Source: a virus
DNA length: 39,990 bases
Strand: one strand, 5' to 3'
IMG/VR virus record: IMGVR_UViG_3300037432_000005
Coordinates: 1 to 39,990 of that record
Shown one piece after another: positions 30,024-36,705 of this stretch (positions are counted from its first letter, which is position 1; each line of letters begins with the position of its first letter). Position numbers and translations under genes: made by a program. The notes under the pieces are model-generated. The model did not search any database. It was given only the letters and a program-made list of their open reading frames with translations, and was not told the origin of the DNA.

Positions 30024-30264
30024 AAAACCGCCCCTGACCAGGGCATTGCCCGGTTACCCGGTTATTTGCGCGACTATGGTCAGAGAGAAGAGACAGAAAA
30101 AAATAAGATGTCTACTAAACTAGTAGGTATTGATATTTTTCCGGGACAGAAAAAGTCAGCTACCATAGGGCAGGTAACCGGGCATCCGGGCAATCCCCTG
30201 GTCAGAGGCGGTTTCGAACCGGGCACCCGCTACCGGGTAACCGGGCAGTGAACCGGGCAGTGCC
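30024..30264. other. Candidate replication origin with iterons
   Basis: Arms 30024-30064 and 30175-30215 form an imperfect inverted repeat (35 of 41 bases), and CTATGGT (30074-30080) is matched by ACCATAG (30162-30168). Between them lies an AT-rich core (30081-30160) with A and T runs in an otherwise GC-rich genome. AACCGGGCA occurs directly at 30176-30184, 30217-30225, 30239-30247 and 30251-30259, and inverted at 30047-30055. The core holds AACTAGTAGG, close to the inverted operator. Iterons plus an AT-rich melting region beside replication genes are hallmarks of an origin; an attachment site is the main alternative. Confidence 0.6.
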
Positions 30265-30268
30265 GAAA

Positions 30269-30285
30269 CCTGCTAGGTTGCCAGC
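30269..30285 (+). promoter_or_regulatory. Operator and leaderless promoter for the secreted I36-like gene
   Basis: CCTGCTAGG at 30269-30277 overlaps the -10 TAGGTT (30274-30279), which ends 6 nt before ATG 30286. The -35 area falls in the origin iterons. Confidence 0.65.
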
Positions 30286-30684
30286 ATGAGAAACCGCATC
30301 ATGGCCGCGCTCGCCGGCCTCGTCCTCACGCTGGGCCTCTCGGCGGCCGTCGCCGCCCCGGCGCAGGCAGACATCTCGCAGTGTGCGAACGGTCAGATCT
30401 GCATCTGGACGGGCACGCTGCAGACCGGATCGTTCGCCGAGTACCAGAGCAGCACGATTTACCAGGCGTCCGGTCACTGCTGGAAGTTCGCGGCCGGCAC
30501 GTTCAACAACTCGATCAGCTCGTCGGCCTCGAAGTGGGTCATCAACGGCTTCCGGGTGACCTACTACGACAACAACGTGTGCACGGGCACGAGCATCCAC
30601 TACGACAGCCAGCCGTATGCGCTCGGCAGCTTCCCGAGCGGCTGGGACAACCGGATCGGGTCGATCAGCGTCACCATGATCTGA
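30286..30684 (+). CDS. Secreted peptidase-inhibitor I36-like protein
   Basis: The gene encodes 132 residues. A clear Sec signal peptide (MRNRIMAALAGLVLTLGLSA, cut after AQA at about residue 28) is followed by a small beta-gamma-crystallin-like domain: CANGQICIWTGTLQTGSFAE, a paired Cys in HCWKFAAG, and a final WDNRIGSISV. This is the layout of family I36 inhibitors such as the Streptomyces metalloproteinase inhibitor SMPI. It would be exported by the host. A phage copy suggests a host-modifying cargo gene. A strong terminator follows. Confidence 0.75.
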   Translation: MRNRIMAALAGLVLTLGLSAAVAAPAQADISQCANGQICIWTGTLQTGSFAEYQSSTIYQASGHCWKFAAGTFNNSISSSASKWVINGFRVTYYDNNVCTGTSIHYDSQPYALGSFPSGWDNRIGSISVTMI

Positions 30685-30698
30685 CCCGTTCAAGATCA

Positions 30699-30726
30699 AG
30701 TCCCCGGTTCGCCGGGGACTTTTTTT
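30699..30726 (+). terminator. Strong intrinsic terminator
   Basis: AGTCCCCGG (30699-30707), TTCG loop, CCGGGGACT (30712-30720) and a run of Ts to 30726. It ends the secreted-protein unit. Confidence 0.92.
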
Positions 30727-30753
30727 ATGTGTCGATGCAAGCATAATGGTGAA

Positions 30754-30822
30754 TGTGGTCTGCGTTACATTGCCCAGTTCAGACCCCCTAAAACCTACTA
30801 GGTCTGCTACACTTACAGCATG
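30754..30822 (+). repeat. 69-bp promoter repeat, copy 1
   Basis: Bases 30754-30822 and 31025-31093 match at about 65 of 69 positions and both end with the ATG of a gene. Each has CCTACTAGG (30794-30802 here), a -10 TACACT (30808-30813) and 6 nt to the ATG (30820). The conserved TTGCCCAG upstream is too far from the -10 to be a -35, so it may be an activator or second regulator site. Confidence 0.8.
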
Positions 30823-31017
30823 ACGAAGACAGAGAAGATCGAAGCGGAAATCGCCAAGCTGGCCGGCGACCGGGGCGACATCGGGGGCCTGCTCGAGGAC
30901 CTCCGGGCGGCCGTCCGAGCCGAGATGCGGCGGGACCTGCTTGCCGACCTGCGGGACCCGCGGATGGCGCTGACCACGGTCACCGAGGCGGTCGACTTCA
31001 TCAAGAGCAACTACTAG
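30820..31017 (+). CDS. Small charged helical protein, unknown
   Basis: The gene encodes 65 residues: IEAEIAKLAGDRGDIGGLLE, DLRAAVRAEMRRDLLADLRD and a short Thr/Val end. It is helical and rich in charged residues, like a small coiled-coil or DNA-binding accessory protein. It is a single-gene unit between two copies of the same promoter. No family was recognised. Confidence 0.6.
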   Translation: MTKTEKIEAEIAKLAGDRGDIGGLLEDLRAAVRAEMRRDLLADLRDPRMALTTVTEAVDFIKSNY

Positions 31018-31024
31018 GAACGGG

Positions 31025-31093
31025 TGTGGTCTGCGTCACATTGCCCAGCTCAGACCCCCTAAAACCTACTAGGTCTGCTACACTAATAGCATG
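31025..31093 (+). repeat. 69-bp promoter repeat, copy 2
   Basis: This is the second copy of the promoter at 30754-30822, with CCTACTAGG at 31065-31073, -10 TACACT at 31079-31084, and 6 nt to ATG 31091. The duplication places two unrelated small genes under the same control. Confidence 0.8.
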
Positions 31094-31309
31094 ACGATGA
31101 CAGAGATTGACTGGGACGCCGAGGAAGCCGCCGCCGCGAGCATCGGACACGACCTCTACTGCTACCAGTGGGCGGCCGAGATGCTCGAGGTCGAGGACCC
31201 GACCGAGCAGCTGAGGGCGCAGATCGCCGCCGGGACCTACATCTGCCACTGCGAGAACAGCGAGTACTGGAACCAACCCAACAAGGCGTGGAACGTGGCG
31301 CCGGAGTAA
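31091..31309 (+). CDS. Small acidic Trp/Cys-containing protein, unknown
   Basis: The gene encodes 72 residues, acidic, with several aromatic residues (LYCYQWAAEMLEVEDPTEQL; ICHCENSEYWNQPNKAWNV) and a CHC motif. The promoter is shared in sequence with the gene at 30820 but the proteins are unrelated. No family was recognised. A GGGCCCC-GGAA-GGGGCCC hairpin (31316-31333) follows, without a T run. Confidence 0.6.
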   Translation: MTMTEIDWDAEEAAAASIGHDLYCYQWAAEMLEVEDPTEQLRAQIAAGTYICHCENSEYWNQPNKAWNVAPE

Positions 31310-31343
31310 GGGAGCGGGCCCCGGAAGGGGCCCTCCGGGCGCG

Positions 31344-31357
31344 TAAGCTGCTCGGTC
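31344..31357 (+). promoter_or_regulatory. Possible leaderless promoter
   Basis: TAAGCT (31344-31349) ends 8 nt before ATG 31358. No operator copy and no clear -35 are seen. Confidence 0.4.
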
Positions 31358-31612
31358 ATGGGAGATACGACGGAGATCCAATTCACGCAGCAGGGCTACC
31401 GCCAGCTGGTCAAGGCGCTACGCGAGGCGCGCCCGAGCGAGGCGCCGGCCCCGGAGCCCGAGCCGCTCAATGCGATGGTCAGCGACGGCGAAGCGGCCTA
31501 CCTCGACCCGCAGGGGCTCCTCCGCTGGGTCAGGCTCGACCGCGCGACCGATGTACCGGACACGTGGCGCCCCCTGCTCGTGGGGCGGTCGAGGCGAGAG
31601 CAGGGGACGTGA
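31358..31612 (+). CDS. Unknown small protein
   Basis: The gene encodes 84 residues. The N-terminal helix (QQGYRQLVKALREARPSE) is joined by a Pro/Glu linker (APAPEPEPL) to a small domain (DGEAAYLDPQGLLRWVRL). No family was recognised. It is the first of three genes ending at the terminator near 32030. Confidence 0.6.
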   Translation: MGDTTEIQFTQQGYRQLVKALREARPSEAPAPEPEPLNAMVSDGEAAYLDPQGLLRWVRLDRATDVPDTWRPLLVGRSRREQGT

Positions 31613-31800
31613 GAGCGCTCTCTCGGATGTGCTCGACGTGCATGCGCCGCATGCTGCGTCCGCTGACCGGCGACCTGTTCATCTGCGTCGAGTGCGACAC
31701 GGCGCAGGACAGGACCGACGTCACGCGCCGCGGCTGTCCGCCGAACATGCCCGGGGCGAAAGACGGGTATACGTTCGTGGGACAGTTCCCGAACGCCTAG
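31609..31800 (+). CDS. Zinc-ribbon small protein
   Basis: The gene encodes 63 residues from GTG 31609, which overlaps the previous stop (GTGA). CSTCMRRMLRP and FICVECDTA give two CxxC knuckles, the pattern of a zinc ribbon. It may bind nucleic acid or a host enzyme. No specific family was recognised. Confidence 0.6.
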   Translation: MRALSRMCSTCMRRMLRPLTGDLFICVECDTAQDRTDVTRRGCPPNMPGAKDGYTFVGQFPNA

Positions 31801-31808
31801 GAGTGATC

Positions 31809-31988
31809 ATGAGCGACACCGACAACCAGCAGCCGCAGCCCGAGGCCGGCGCCACCGACGAGACGGTCGCCCTGCACGGCGCGCAGGCGCGCGAAGAGCA
31901 GTACGAGCAGCCCGAGACCGTGGCGCTCGACAGTGACACGCTGATCGCCAAGACGTCGGACGACGAGAGCGACAACGAGCAGGCCTGA
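31809..31988 (+). CDS. Small acidic disordered protein
   Basis: The gene encodes 59 residues, with TAGGAG before ATG 31809. The protein is rich in Gln, Glu, Asp and Thr (NQQPQPEAGATDETVAL; KTSDDESDNEQA) and probably disordered. No family was recognised. A terminator follows. Confidence 0.55.
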   Translation: MSDTDNQQPQPEAGATDETVALHGAQAREEQYEQPETVALDSDTLIAKTSDDESDNEQA

Positions 31989-31999
31989 GCAAGCGACCT

Positions 32000-32034
32000 A
32001 GGACGGCCCCACTTCCCCCGGGGCCGTCCTTTTT
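32000..32034 (+). terminator. Strong intrinsic terminator
   Basis: AGGACGGCCCC (32000-32010), a 9-base loop, GGGGCCGTCCT (32020-32030) and a run of Ts to 32034. Confidence 0.92.
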
Positions 32035-32038
32035 CGTG

Positions 32039-32074
32039 TTGTCAGACCTACTAGGTTCCTGCTAGGGTTGGCGC
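32039..32074 (+). promoter_or_regulatory. Operator pair and leaderless promoter of the methyltransferase
   Basis: TTGTCA (32039-32044), 18 bases, TAGGGT (32063-32068), then 6 nt to GTG 32075. CCTACTAGG (32047-32055) and CCTGCTAGG (32058-32066) fill the spacer with a TT between them. Confidence 0.72.
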
Positions 32075-32695
32075 GTGAATCTTGCTATTGCCGACCCGCC
32101 ATATCCCCCCTTTGTAGGTTCCGGCGGGCGTAAGAACCGAGCCTCACGCTGGTACGGATACGGTCAGCGCTCGGTCAAGGATCGCCCGGCTGATCGGCAT
32201 GAGAGCGCTCATGAGTGGGATGATCCGACTCGGCACCGGGCCCTGCTGCTGCAGTTGCTCGACGTGACAGACGGCTTCGCGATTTGTACGTCCCCCGATG
32301 GGCTGGCCGCGTATGGCGAGCTGCCCGCGGCTGCACGTATCGCCGCATGGGTGAAACCGAACGCCAATCCCGGGTCGCATCGCATGCGTTCGCTGTGGGA
32401 GCCCGTCATCGTGTATTGCCCGGAGGGGCGTAGGTCCAACAGGGGGGGGCGTGGCATGGTTCCGGACGTATGGACGGGCAATGCCCCTCGTTCCGGCTTC
32501 CCGGGCGCTAAGCCGGAAGGATTCACGCGATGGATTCTCGACTGCCTGTCGTACGACCCATTCGTCGATGCCGTGTGGGACGTTTTTCGTGGATCGGGCG
32601 CGGTCACCGGCGCGGTCATCACGTACGCGAGAGAGCGCGGCGCCGAGGTATCTTCGGACGCTAACGGTGTTGTTAACCTACTAGGTTCCTGCTAG
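32075..32695 (+). CDS. DNA adenine N6-methyltransferase
   Basis: The gene encodes 206 residues from GTG 32075, 6 nt after the -10. The catalytic motif DPPY is at residues 7-10 and the SAM-binding FRGSG at 171-175. This order, with the catalytic motif first, is that of beta-class enzymes, close to the MT-A70-like phage methyltransferases. No restriction enzyme lies beside it, so it is probably an orphan that protects phage DNA or has a regulatory role. GC content and codon choice are lower than in the neighbours. Its stop codon TAG (32693-32695) lies within the next promoter's -10. Confidence 0.8.
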   Translation: MNLAIADPPYPPFVGSGGRKNRASRWYGYGQRSVKDRPADRHESAHEWDDPTRHRALLLQLLDVTDGFAICTSPDGLAAYGELPAAARIAAWVKPNANPGSHRMRSLWEPVIVYCPEGRRSNRGGRGMVPDVWTGNAPRSGFPGAKPEGFTRWILDCLSYDPFVDAVWDVFRGSGAVTGAVITYARERGAEVSSDANGVVNLLGSC

Positions 32696-32704
32696 GCTCT
32701 GAGT
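32670..32704 (+). promoter_or_regulatory. Operator pair and leaderless promoter
   Basis: TTGTTA (32670-32675), 17 bases, TAGGCT (32693-32698), then 6 nt to ATG 32705. CCTACTAGG (32677-32685) and CCTGCTAGG (32688-32696) are arranged as at 32047-32066. The whole promoter overlaps the end of the methyltransferase gene. Confidence 0.75.
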
Positions 32705-32851
32705 ATGACAACCCGACCGGTCGAGCACTGTGACTTCTGCTGGCGGCCGCCGAAAGCGACGGTTCTGGGTAAGCGCCGACGATGGAGTCGGGCGCGCTGG
32801 TACTTCGTCTGCACGGAGTGCCTCACATCCCGGAAGTGGCGCCGTGGCTGA
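32705..32851 (+). CDS. 48-residue zinc-finger protein
   Basis: HCDFCWRPP and VCTECLTSR supply four Cys in two CxxC pairs, and the region between is very basic (GKRRRWSRARW). This is a compact zinc ribbon able to bind nucleic acid. It is the first gene of the operon that runs to about 35.5 kb. The next gene's start overlaps its end. Confidence 0.65.
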   Translation: MTTRPVEHCDFCWRPPKATVLGKRRRWSRARWYFVCTECLTSRKWRRG

Positions 32852-33122
32852 CCCGTACGCGATCTTCGCCAATGCCCCCGAGAGCAAACGCAACCTGATC
32901 AAGACGGTGCTGCCGGAGCTCTACGACTGCCTTGCGCGGGTCGACGGACCCGAGTCCGAGCGCCTCGTATGGTGCGCGGTCGCCGGAGAGGAGCACCTGC
33001 AGGCGCGCGTCCCGGCCGTTGGGCGGTTCGTCCGTGGCGGCGCGCCTGCCTGCGCCGAGCACCTGCGTAAGGCCGGCATCACCAAGCCCTGGCCATTGAG
33101 CGCGAAGGAGAACTACGGATGA
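32844..33122 (+). CDS. Unknown protein
   Basis: The gene encodes 92 residues from GTG 32844, chosen because the frame upstream overlaps the zinc-finger gene and reads as low-quality Arg/Gly sequence. The protein has helices (ESKRNLIKTVLPELYDCLAR), a WCAVAGEEHLQARVPAVGRF segment, and ends with ACAEHLRKAGITKPWPL. No family was recognised. Its TGA overlaps the next ATG. Confidence 0.6.
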   Translation: MADPYAIFANAPESKRNLIKTVLPELYDCLARVDGPESERLVWCAVAGEEHLQARVPAVGRFVRGGAPACAEHLRKAGITKPWPLSAKENYG

Positions 33123-33397
33123 TCATCCGCATCAACGCCGACACCGCGGGGCGGGCCCTGCGCGAGCTGCACGAGTCGCGGGGGATGTCGCGCCGCGCGT
33201 TCGCCAGGCAGCTCGGGCAGCTCACCATGCGCGACCCGCTGAGCGTGAACGAGCAGCTGTACGAGTGGTGCCGGCCGGAGCACGTCAACGGCCGATACCC
33301 GAACATGATGACCTACGAGACGGCGCTCAACGCCCTCGGCCTGCAGCTCGCCATCGTGCCTGTCGAGACGCTCGATAACCGCCATTCTGATGCGTAG
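33119..33397 (+). CDS. Cro/C1-type helix-turn-helix protein
   Basis: The gene encodes 92 residues. The helical N-terminus RALRELHESRGMSRRAFARQ fits the first helices of a Cro/C1 (XRE) fold. The region around NEQLYEWCRPEHVNGRYPNM, then TYETALNALGLQLAIV, closes the fold in the way of phage HTH proteins. It could be an alternative regulator for the dispersed operators or an autoregulator of this operon. No operator lies directly upstream because the gene is internal in the operon. Confidence 0.6.
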   Translation: MIIRINADTAGRALRELHESRGMSRRAFARQLGQLTMRDPLSVNEQLYEWCRPEHVNGRYPNMMTYETALNALGLQLAIVPVETLDNRHSDA

Positions 33398-33596
33398 GTG
33401 GCTAGTCGTCGACGCCGATAAGCACCGGGTTGCGAAAGCGCCGGGCGCTTCGGGCCTGTGGGCGGGCTACTGTCCCGCTCGCGGTGTCGACGACCTGATC
33501 TACGCGCACGGTTTCCCGATGATGTTCGCGCTCTTCGCGACACCGTGCCCACACCTCGACGAGAACTACGACCCGATCGGCGGTGACGACGAATGA
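33390..33596 (+). CDS. Unknown small protein
   Basis: The gene encodes 68 residues, with ATG 33390 overlapping the previous gene by 8 bases. It begins with a strand (RRWLVVDADKHRVAKAPGAS), has several Phe/Met residues in the middle and an acidic end (DENYDPIGGDDE). No family was recognised. Confidence 0.55.
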   Translation: MRRWLVVDADKHRVAKAPGASGLWAGYCPARGVDDLIYAHGFPMMFALFATPCPHLDENYDPIGGDDE

Positions 33597-33751
33597 AGTT
33601 CGCGTTCCGGTGCCTGCTCGGGCACGACTGGTACCCGTGGTCGCACAAGCGGAACCTGCCGATTGTCGGGTGGACGACATCACGGCGCCGCTGCCGTCGG
33701 TGCGGGCGCAAAGAGGAGCGCATGCACCTGACGTGGGGGCCGCTGACGTGA
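33593..33751 (+). CDS. 52-residue zinc-type protein (DUF1660-like)
   Basis: ATG 33593 overlaps the previous stop, and its TGA overlaps the helicase GTG. FRCLLGHDWYPW (Cys, His) and CRRCGRKE (two Cys) could hold one zinc ion, a pattern seen in small prophage proteins of the DUF1660 type. It is very basic in the middle, which suits nucleic-acid binding. Confidence 0.6.
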   Translation: MKFAFRCLLGHDWYPWSHKRNLPIVGWTTSRRRCRRCGRKEERMHLTWGPLT

Positions 33752-35328
33752 TCACGCTGTTCGATTACCAGCAGGAGCTCGTCGACGGCGCGATCAAGAC
33801 GTGGCAGGCCGGCGCTCGGCGCATCGCGATGGTGATGGCGACCGGCGGCGGCAAGACGCCGACCTTCTCCAAGCTCGCCGGCATGTGCGCCGAGGCCGGC
33901 CAGGGCGTGCTCGTGCTCGCGCACCGCACCGAGCTGATCAGTCAGGCGATCGACAAGCTGCAGCAGGTCAATCCCGGCCTGCGCATCGGTCGTCTGCAGG
34001 GCACCACGAAGGAGTACCGGGCGCCGGTGGTCGTGGGCAGCGTGATGACCGCGGCGACCGCGACCACGCTGCCGCTGTTGCGTATGCGGCGGTGGGGGCT
34101 GATCGTCGTCGACGAGACGCACCACATCGTGGCCGAGACGTACATGCGCGTGCTGCGTGAGCTGGGCGCCTTCGAGCCCGACGGACCGCTCGTGCTCGGC
34201 GTCACGGCGACGCTCGGCCGCGCCGACCGCAAGGCGCTCGGCGACGTGTTCGAGGCGGTCGTCGAGCCACAGATCGGCCTGCTCGACCTCATCCGCCGCG
34301 GCCGCCTCGTGCGCCCCCGCGGCATCCGCGTACGCATCGCGGACCTCGACCTGTCGCGCGTACGGAAGGTCGCCGGCGACCTCGGTCAGAAGCAGCTCGG
34401 CGCGGCTATGTCCGCCGCCATGGCGCCGCAGCGCATCGTCGAGGCGTGGCACGAGCACGCCCGAGGCCGCCCGACGATGGCGTTCATGCCGTCGATCGAC
34501 GTGTCGAAGGAGGTCGTCGAGGCATTCCGGGCAGCCGGCGTGTCCGCGGCGCACATCGACGGCACGACGCCCGACGACGAGCGCGACCGCCTGCTCGACG
34601 AGTTCCGGGCCGGCCGGATCACCCTGATCAGCAACGTCGCGCTGTTCACCGAGGGCACCGACCTCCCGATGATCGAGTGCGTCATCCTCAAGATGACCAT
34701 GAGCGAGCTGCTGTATCAGCAGATGGTCGGTCGCGGGCTGCGCCTACATCCCGGTAAGCGTGACTGCGTGATCCTTGACCCGACCGGCGTCACGGGCCGG
34801 CACAAGCTCGCCACGATGGTCAACCTGAACGGCCCGGGCGACGTCGACGTCGGCGAGATTCCCGATGACCTGCTGATGTACGAGGAAGACGTCCCGGAGG
34901 CGGTTGACGAGCAGCTGGCCGAGGACGTCGGCAAGGTCGAGCAGGAGTACGCCGACGGCGACCTCGACCACGAGCTGTTCGACCTGTTCGCCGAGAGCCA
35001 TTCGGCGTGGCTGCGCACCGCGGGCGGCATATGGTTCCTGCCGACGCCGAGTGGCTTCGTCTACCTCGCGCCGCGCCCGCACGACCGCTATGACCTGTGC
35101 TGGTACGCCAGCGCGGTGCGGTACCAGCGCAACGCCGGCCCGGACCGCGGCGTCATTCAGGCCGACATGGAGATCGGTTACGCCATGGCCGCGGGGGATG
35201 CCTACGTGGCCGGCGTGCCGCACTGGCAGAACGGTAAGGACGCCCCGTGGCGGTCCAACCCGCAGCACACGGCCCGCTACGACGCGAACGCGAAGCAGCG
35301 GGCCTCGGCGGTGCTCGATGGCCAGTAA
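33748..35328 (+). CDS. SF2 DEAD/DEAH-box helicase
   Basis: The gene encodes 526 residues from GTG 33748. Motifs are in order: Q-like DYQQELVDGA, Walker A ATGGGKT (31-37), DETH (122-125), TAT (153-155), SNVALFTEGTD, and motif VI QMVGRGLRLHPG (Gln325, Arg329). This is a UvrB/RecG-like SF2 helicase domain pair as in many phage helicases. Residues 400-526 are a C-terminal extension with aromatic-rich sequence (GGIWFLPTPSGFVYLAPRPH). It probably unwinds DNA during replication or recombination. Confidence 0.9.
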   Translation: MITLFDYQQELVDGAIKTWQAGARRIAMVMATGGGKTPTFSKLAGMCAEAGQGVLVLAHRTELISQAIDKLQQVNPGLRIGRLQGTTKEYRAPVVVGSVMTAATATTLPLLRMRRWGLIVVDETHHIVAETYMRVLRELGAFEPDGPLVLGVTATLGRADRKALGDVFEAVVEPQIGLLDLIRRGRLVRPRGIRVRIADLDLSRVRKVAGDLGQKQLGAAMSAAMAPQRIVEAWHEHARGRPTMAFMPSIDVSKEVVEAFRAAGVSAAHIDGTTPDDERDRLLDEFRAGRITLISNVALFTEGTDLPMIECVILKMTMSELLYQQMVGRGLRLHPGKRDCVILDPTGVTGRHKLATMVNLNGPGDVDVGEIPDDLLMYEEDVPEAVDEQLAEDVGKVEQEYADGDLDHELFDLFAESHSAWLRTAGGIWFLPTPSGFVYLAPRPHDRYDLCWYASAVRYQRNAGPDRGVIQADMEIGYAMAAGDAYVAGVPHWQNGKDAPWRSNPQHTARYDANAKQRASAVLDGQ

Positions 35329-35536
35329 GCGCCGAATCCGGCGCCTGCGAGGCGACATCACCAATCTGTGCCCGACCAAGAAACGCCGTTACCTGACTGC
35401 CGCCGAAGCCCAGTTCGCCCTGGTCAGCGCCCGCAACAAGCGCGAGAGGGAAGGGCAGACCGGCCACGTCGAGCAGCGCATCTACTCCTGCCCGAAGTGT
35501 TACGGGTGGCATCTCACGTCGATGCACCTTGCATGA
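35318..35536 (+). CDS. Small basic zinc-type protein
   Basis: The gene encodes 72 residues, with ATG 35318 overlapping the helicase end. The N-terminus is very basic (SKRRIRRLRGDITN), then TKKRRYLTAAEAQFALVSAR, and SCPKCYGWHLTSMH has the two Cys and two His of a zinc knuckle found in small phage proteins. Probably binds nucleic acid. Confidence 0.6.
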   Translation: MASKRRIRRLRGDITNLCPTKKRRYLTAAEAQFALVSARNKREREGQTGHVEQRIYSCPKCYGWHLTSMHLA

Positions 35537-35558
35537 CCTAGCAGGAACCTGCTAGCTT
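35529..35558 (+). promoter_or_regulatory. Inverted operator pair and promoter
   Basis: CCTAGCAGG (35537-35545) and CCTGCTAGC (35548-35556) form an inverted pair. TTGCAT (35529-35534), 18 bases, TAGCTT (35553-35558). Unlike most others this transcript has a leader, with GAGAGGG before ATG 35601. Confidence 0.68.
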
Positions 35559-35600
35559 TACGGACGTCAGCACGACGATGGATATCGAGAGGGATAGATC

Positions 35601-36095
35601 ATGACGCAGTACCAGGCCGCAAAGCCGCCCCGCAAGCCGTGGAAGACCTGGCAGAAGGTCATCGTCATCACGTTCTTCACGCTGACCGGCATCCTGTGCT
35701 GCGGCGGCATCTTCTCGAAGGCCTTCGAGGCGCACGACGCGCAGGGCGTCGCGACGCCGACCGTGGCCGAGGCCGGGCAGGCCAGCGCGGACGTCGTGCA
35801 GAGCGTGGCGCCGGCGCCGAAGGCGGCGACCAAAAGCACGACGAAGCCCAAGCCGGCCCCGGTGACGATCAAGGGCGACGACATCGTTCACGTCGGTGAG
35901 GACGCGCCAGCCGGCACGTACCGCGCGGCCACGGCCGTCGACCCGGGCGCTAACTGCTACTGGATGAAGTCCTCGGACGCCGAGGGCGAGAACATCATCG
36001 ACAACGACCTGCCGTCTGGCGGCCGGCCACAGGTGACGCTCAAGGCGGGCCAGTGGTTCACCTCGAGCGGTTGCCCGACCTGGGTCAAGAAATGA
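35601..36095 (+). CDS. Membrane-anchored extracytoplasmic protein
   Basis: The gene encodes 164 residues. A basic start (KPPRKPWKTWQK) precedes one membrane segment (VIVITFFTLTGILCCGGIFS, residues about 20-40), a Lys/Pro/Thr-rich linker, and an outside domain (HVGEDAPAGTYRAATAVDPG; QVTLKAGQWFTSSGCPTW) common in secreted streptomycete proteins. It is probably anchored with the domain outside. In a phage this suggests superinfection exclusion or host change. Confidence 0.7.
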   Translation: MTQYQAAKPPRKPWKTWQKVIVITFFTLTGILCCGGIFSKAFEAHDAQGVATPTVAEAGQASADVVQSVAPAPKAATKSTTKPKPAPVTIKGDDIVHVGEDAPAGTYRAATAVDPGANCYWMKSSDAEGENIIDNDLPSGGRPQVTLKAGQWFTSSGCPTWVKK

Positions 36096-36172
36096 GCTTC
36101 GGGGGAGCGCTGACCGCGCTCGCCGGCGCCGCGTACCTCGGGCTCGCCGTGCTCTGGGCGGTCGTGAGCTGA
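36092..36172 (+). CDS. 26-residue membrane peptide
   Basis: ATG 36092 overlaps the previous stop (ATGA). The whole peptide is one membrane span (LTALAGAAYLGLAVLWAVV) with short polar ends. The coupled start and gapless context make it credible, although so short an ORF could be chance. Confidence 0.45.
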   Translation: MSFGGALTALAGAAYLGLAVLWAVVS

Positions 36173-36174
36173 CC

Positions 36175-36705
36175 ATGAGCCCGTTTCACTGCGGCTCGTG
36201 CGGCTACCTGAGCGCCTATCACGTCCTCGGGATGTGCCCCGGCCTCAAGACGAAAAAGTGGACCGACCGAGATCCGGTCGACGGCGCCCTGTGGCGCGAG
36301 ATCATGGCCCGCGACGTCGCGGCACGCATGCGGGCCATGGACGAAGAGACGCGACCCTACGAGCCGATCATCATCCCGGCGCCGATCGTTCCCGCTCGGC
36401 CGCCGCGGTCCCGGACCGAGTTCGCGGGCGCACGAGGTAAGCAGGCGGCCGGCCTCGGTGCGGCGGCCGCGAAGAACGGCTTCCAGGTCGCGCCGTTCTA
36501 CTGGCAAGCCGGCGACGGCGCGGAGGGCTGCGCCGTGAAGGGCTTCCGAACAGAGCTCGCGTTCGTGGCCACCTGGAAGCGGCCGCCCGGGCACGCCGGC
36601 AGGGCCCCTGGCTGGCGTACGGATATCGCGTACATCTGGAACCCCAGCGACCGCCGAGGTCCGCAACGCATCACCCATACCGATCTTGAAGGGATAGTCA
36701 CGTGA
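36175..36705 (+). CDS. Unknown protein with N-terminal zinc ribbon-like motif
   Basis: The gene encodes 176 residues. FHCGSCGYLSAYH and MCPGLK give a Cys-rich start. The middle is a Pro/Ile linker (IIIPAPIVPARPPRSR). The C-terminal half (FRTELAFVATWKRPPG ... GWRTDIAYIWNPSDRRG) is strand-rich. No family was recognised. Confidence 0.6.
   Translation: MSPFHCGSCGYLSAYHVLGMCPGLKTKKWTDRDPVDGALWREIMARDVAARMRAMDEETRPYEPIIIPAPIVPARPPRSRTEFAGARGKQAAGLGAAAAKNGFQVAPFYWQAGDGAEGCAVKGFRTELAFVATWKRPPGHAGRAPGWRTDIAYIWNPSDRRGPQRITHTDLEGIVT

Noticed and set aside
29997-30251. Open frame in the origin region, with inner ATG at 30109
   Set aside because: It crosses both arms of the inverted repeat and the iterons, has atypical AT-rich codons and no ribosome site or promoter. 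The 47-residue inner version cannot be fully excluded.
31009-31019. ACTACTAGG at the end of the gene at 30820
   Set aside because: It resembles the operator, but it is made of the last codons and stop TAG of that gene and has no promoter or start codon at the right distance.
32730-32843. Upstream extension of the gene at 32844
   Set aside because: The extra residues overlap the zinc-finger gene almost completely and read as low-quality Gly/Arg-rich sequence; GTG 32844 gives the normal short overlap.
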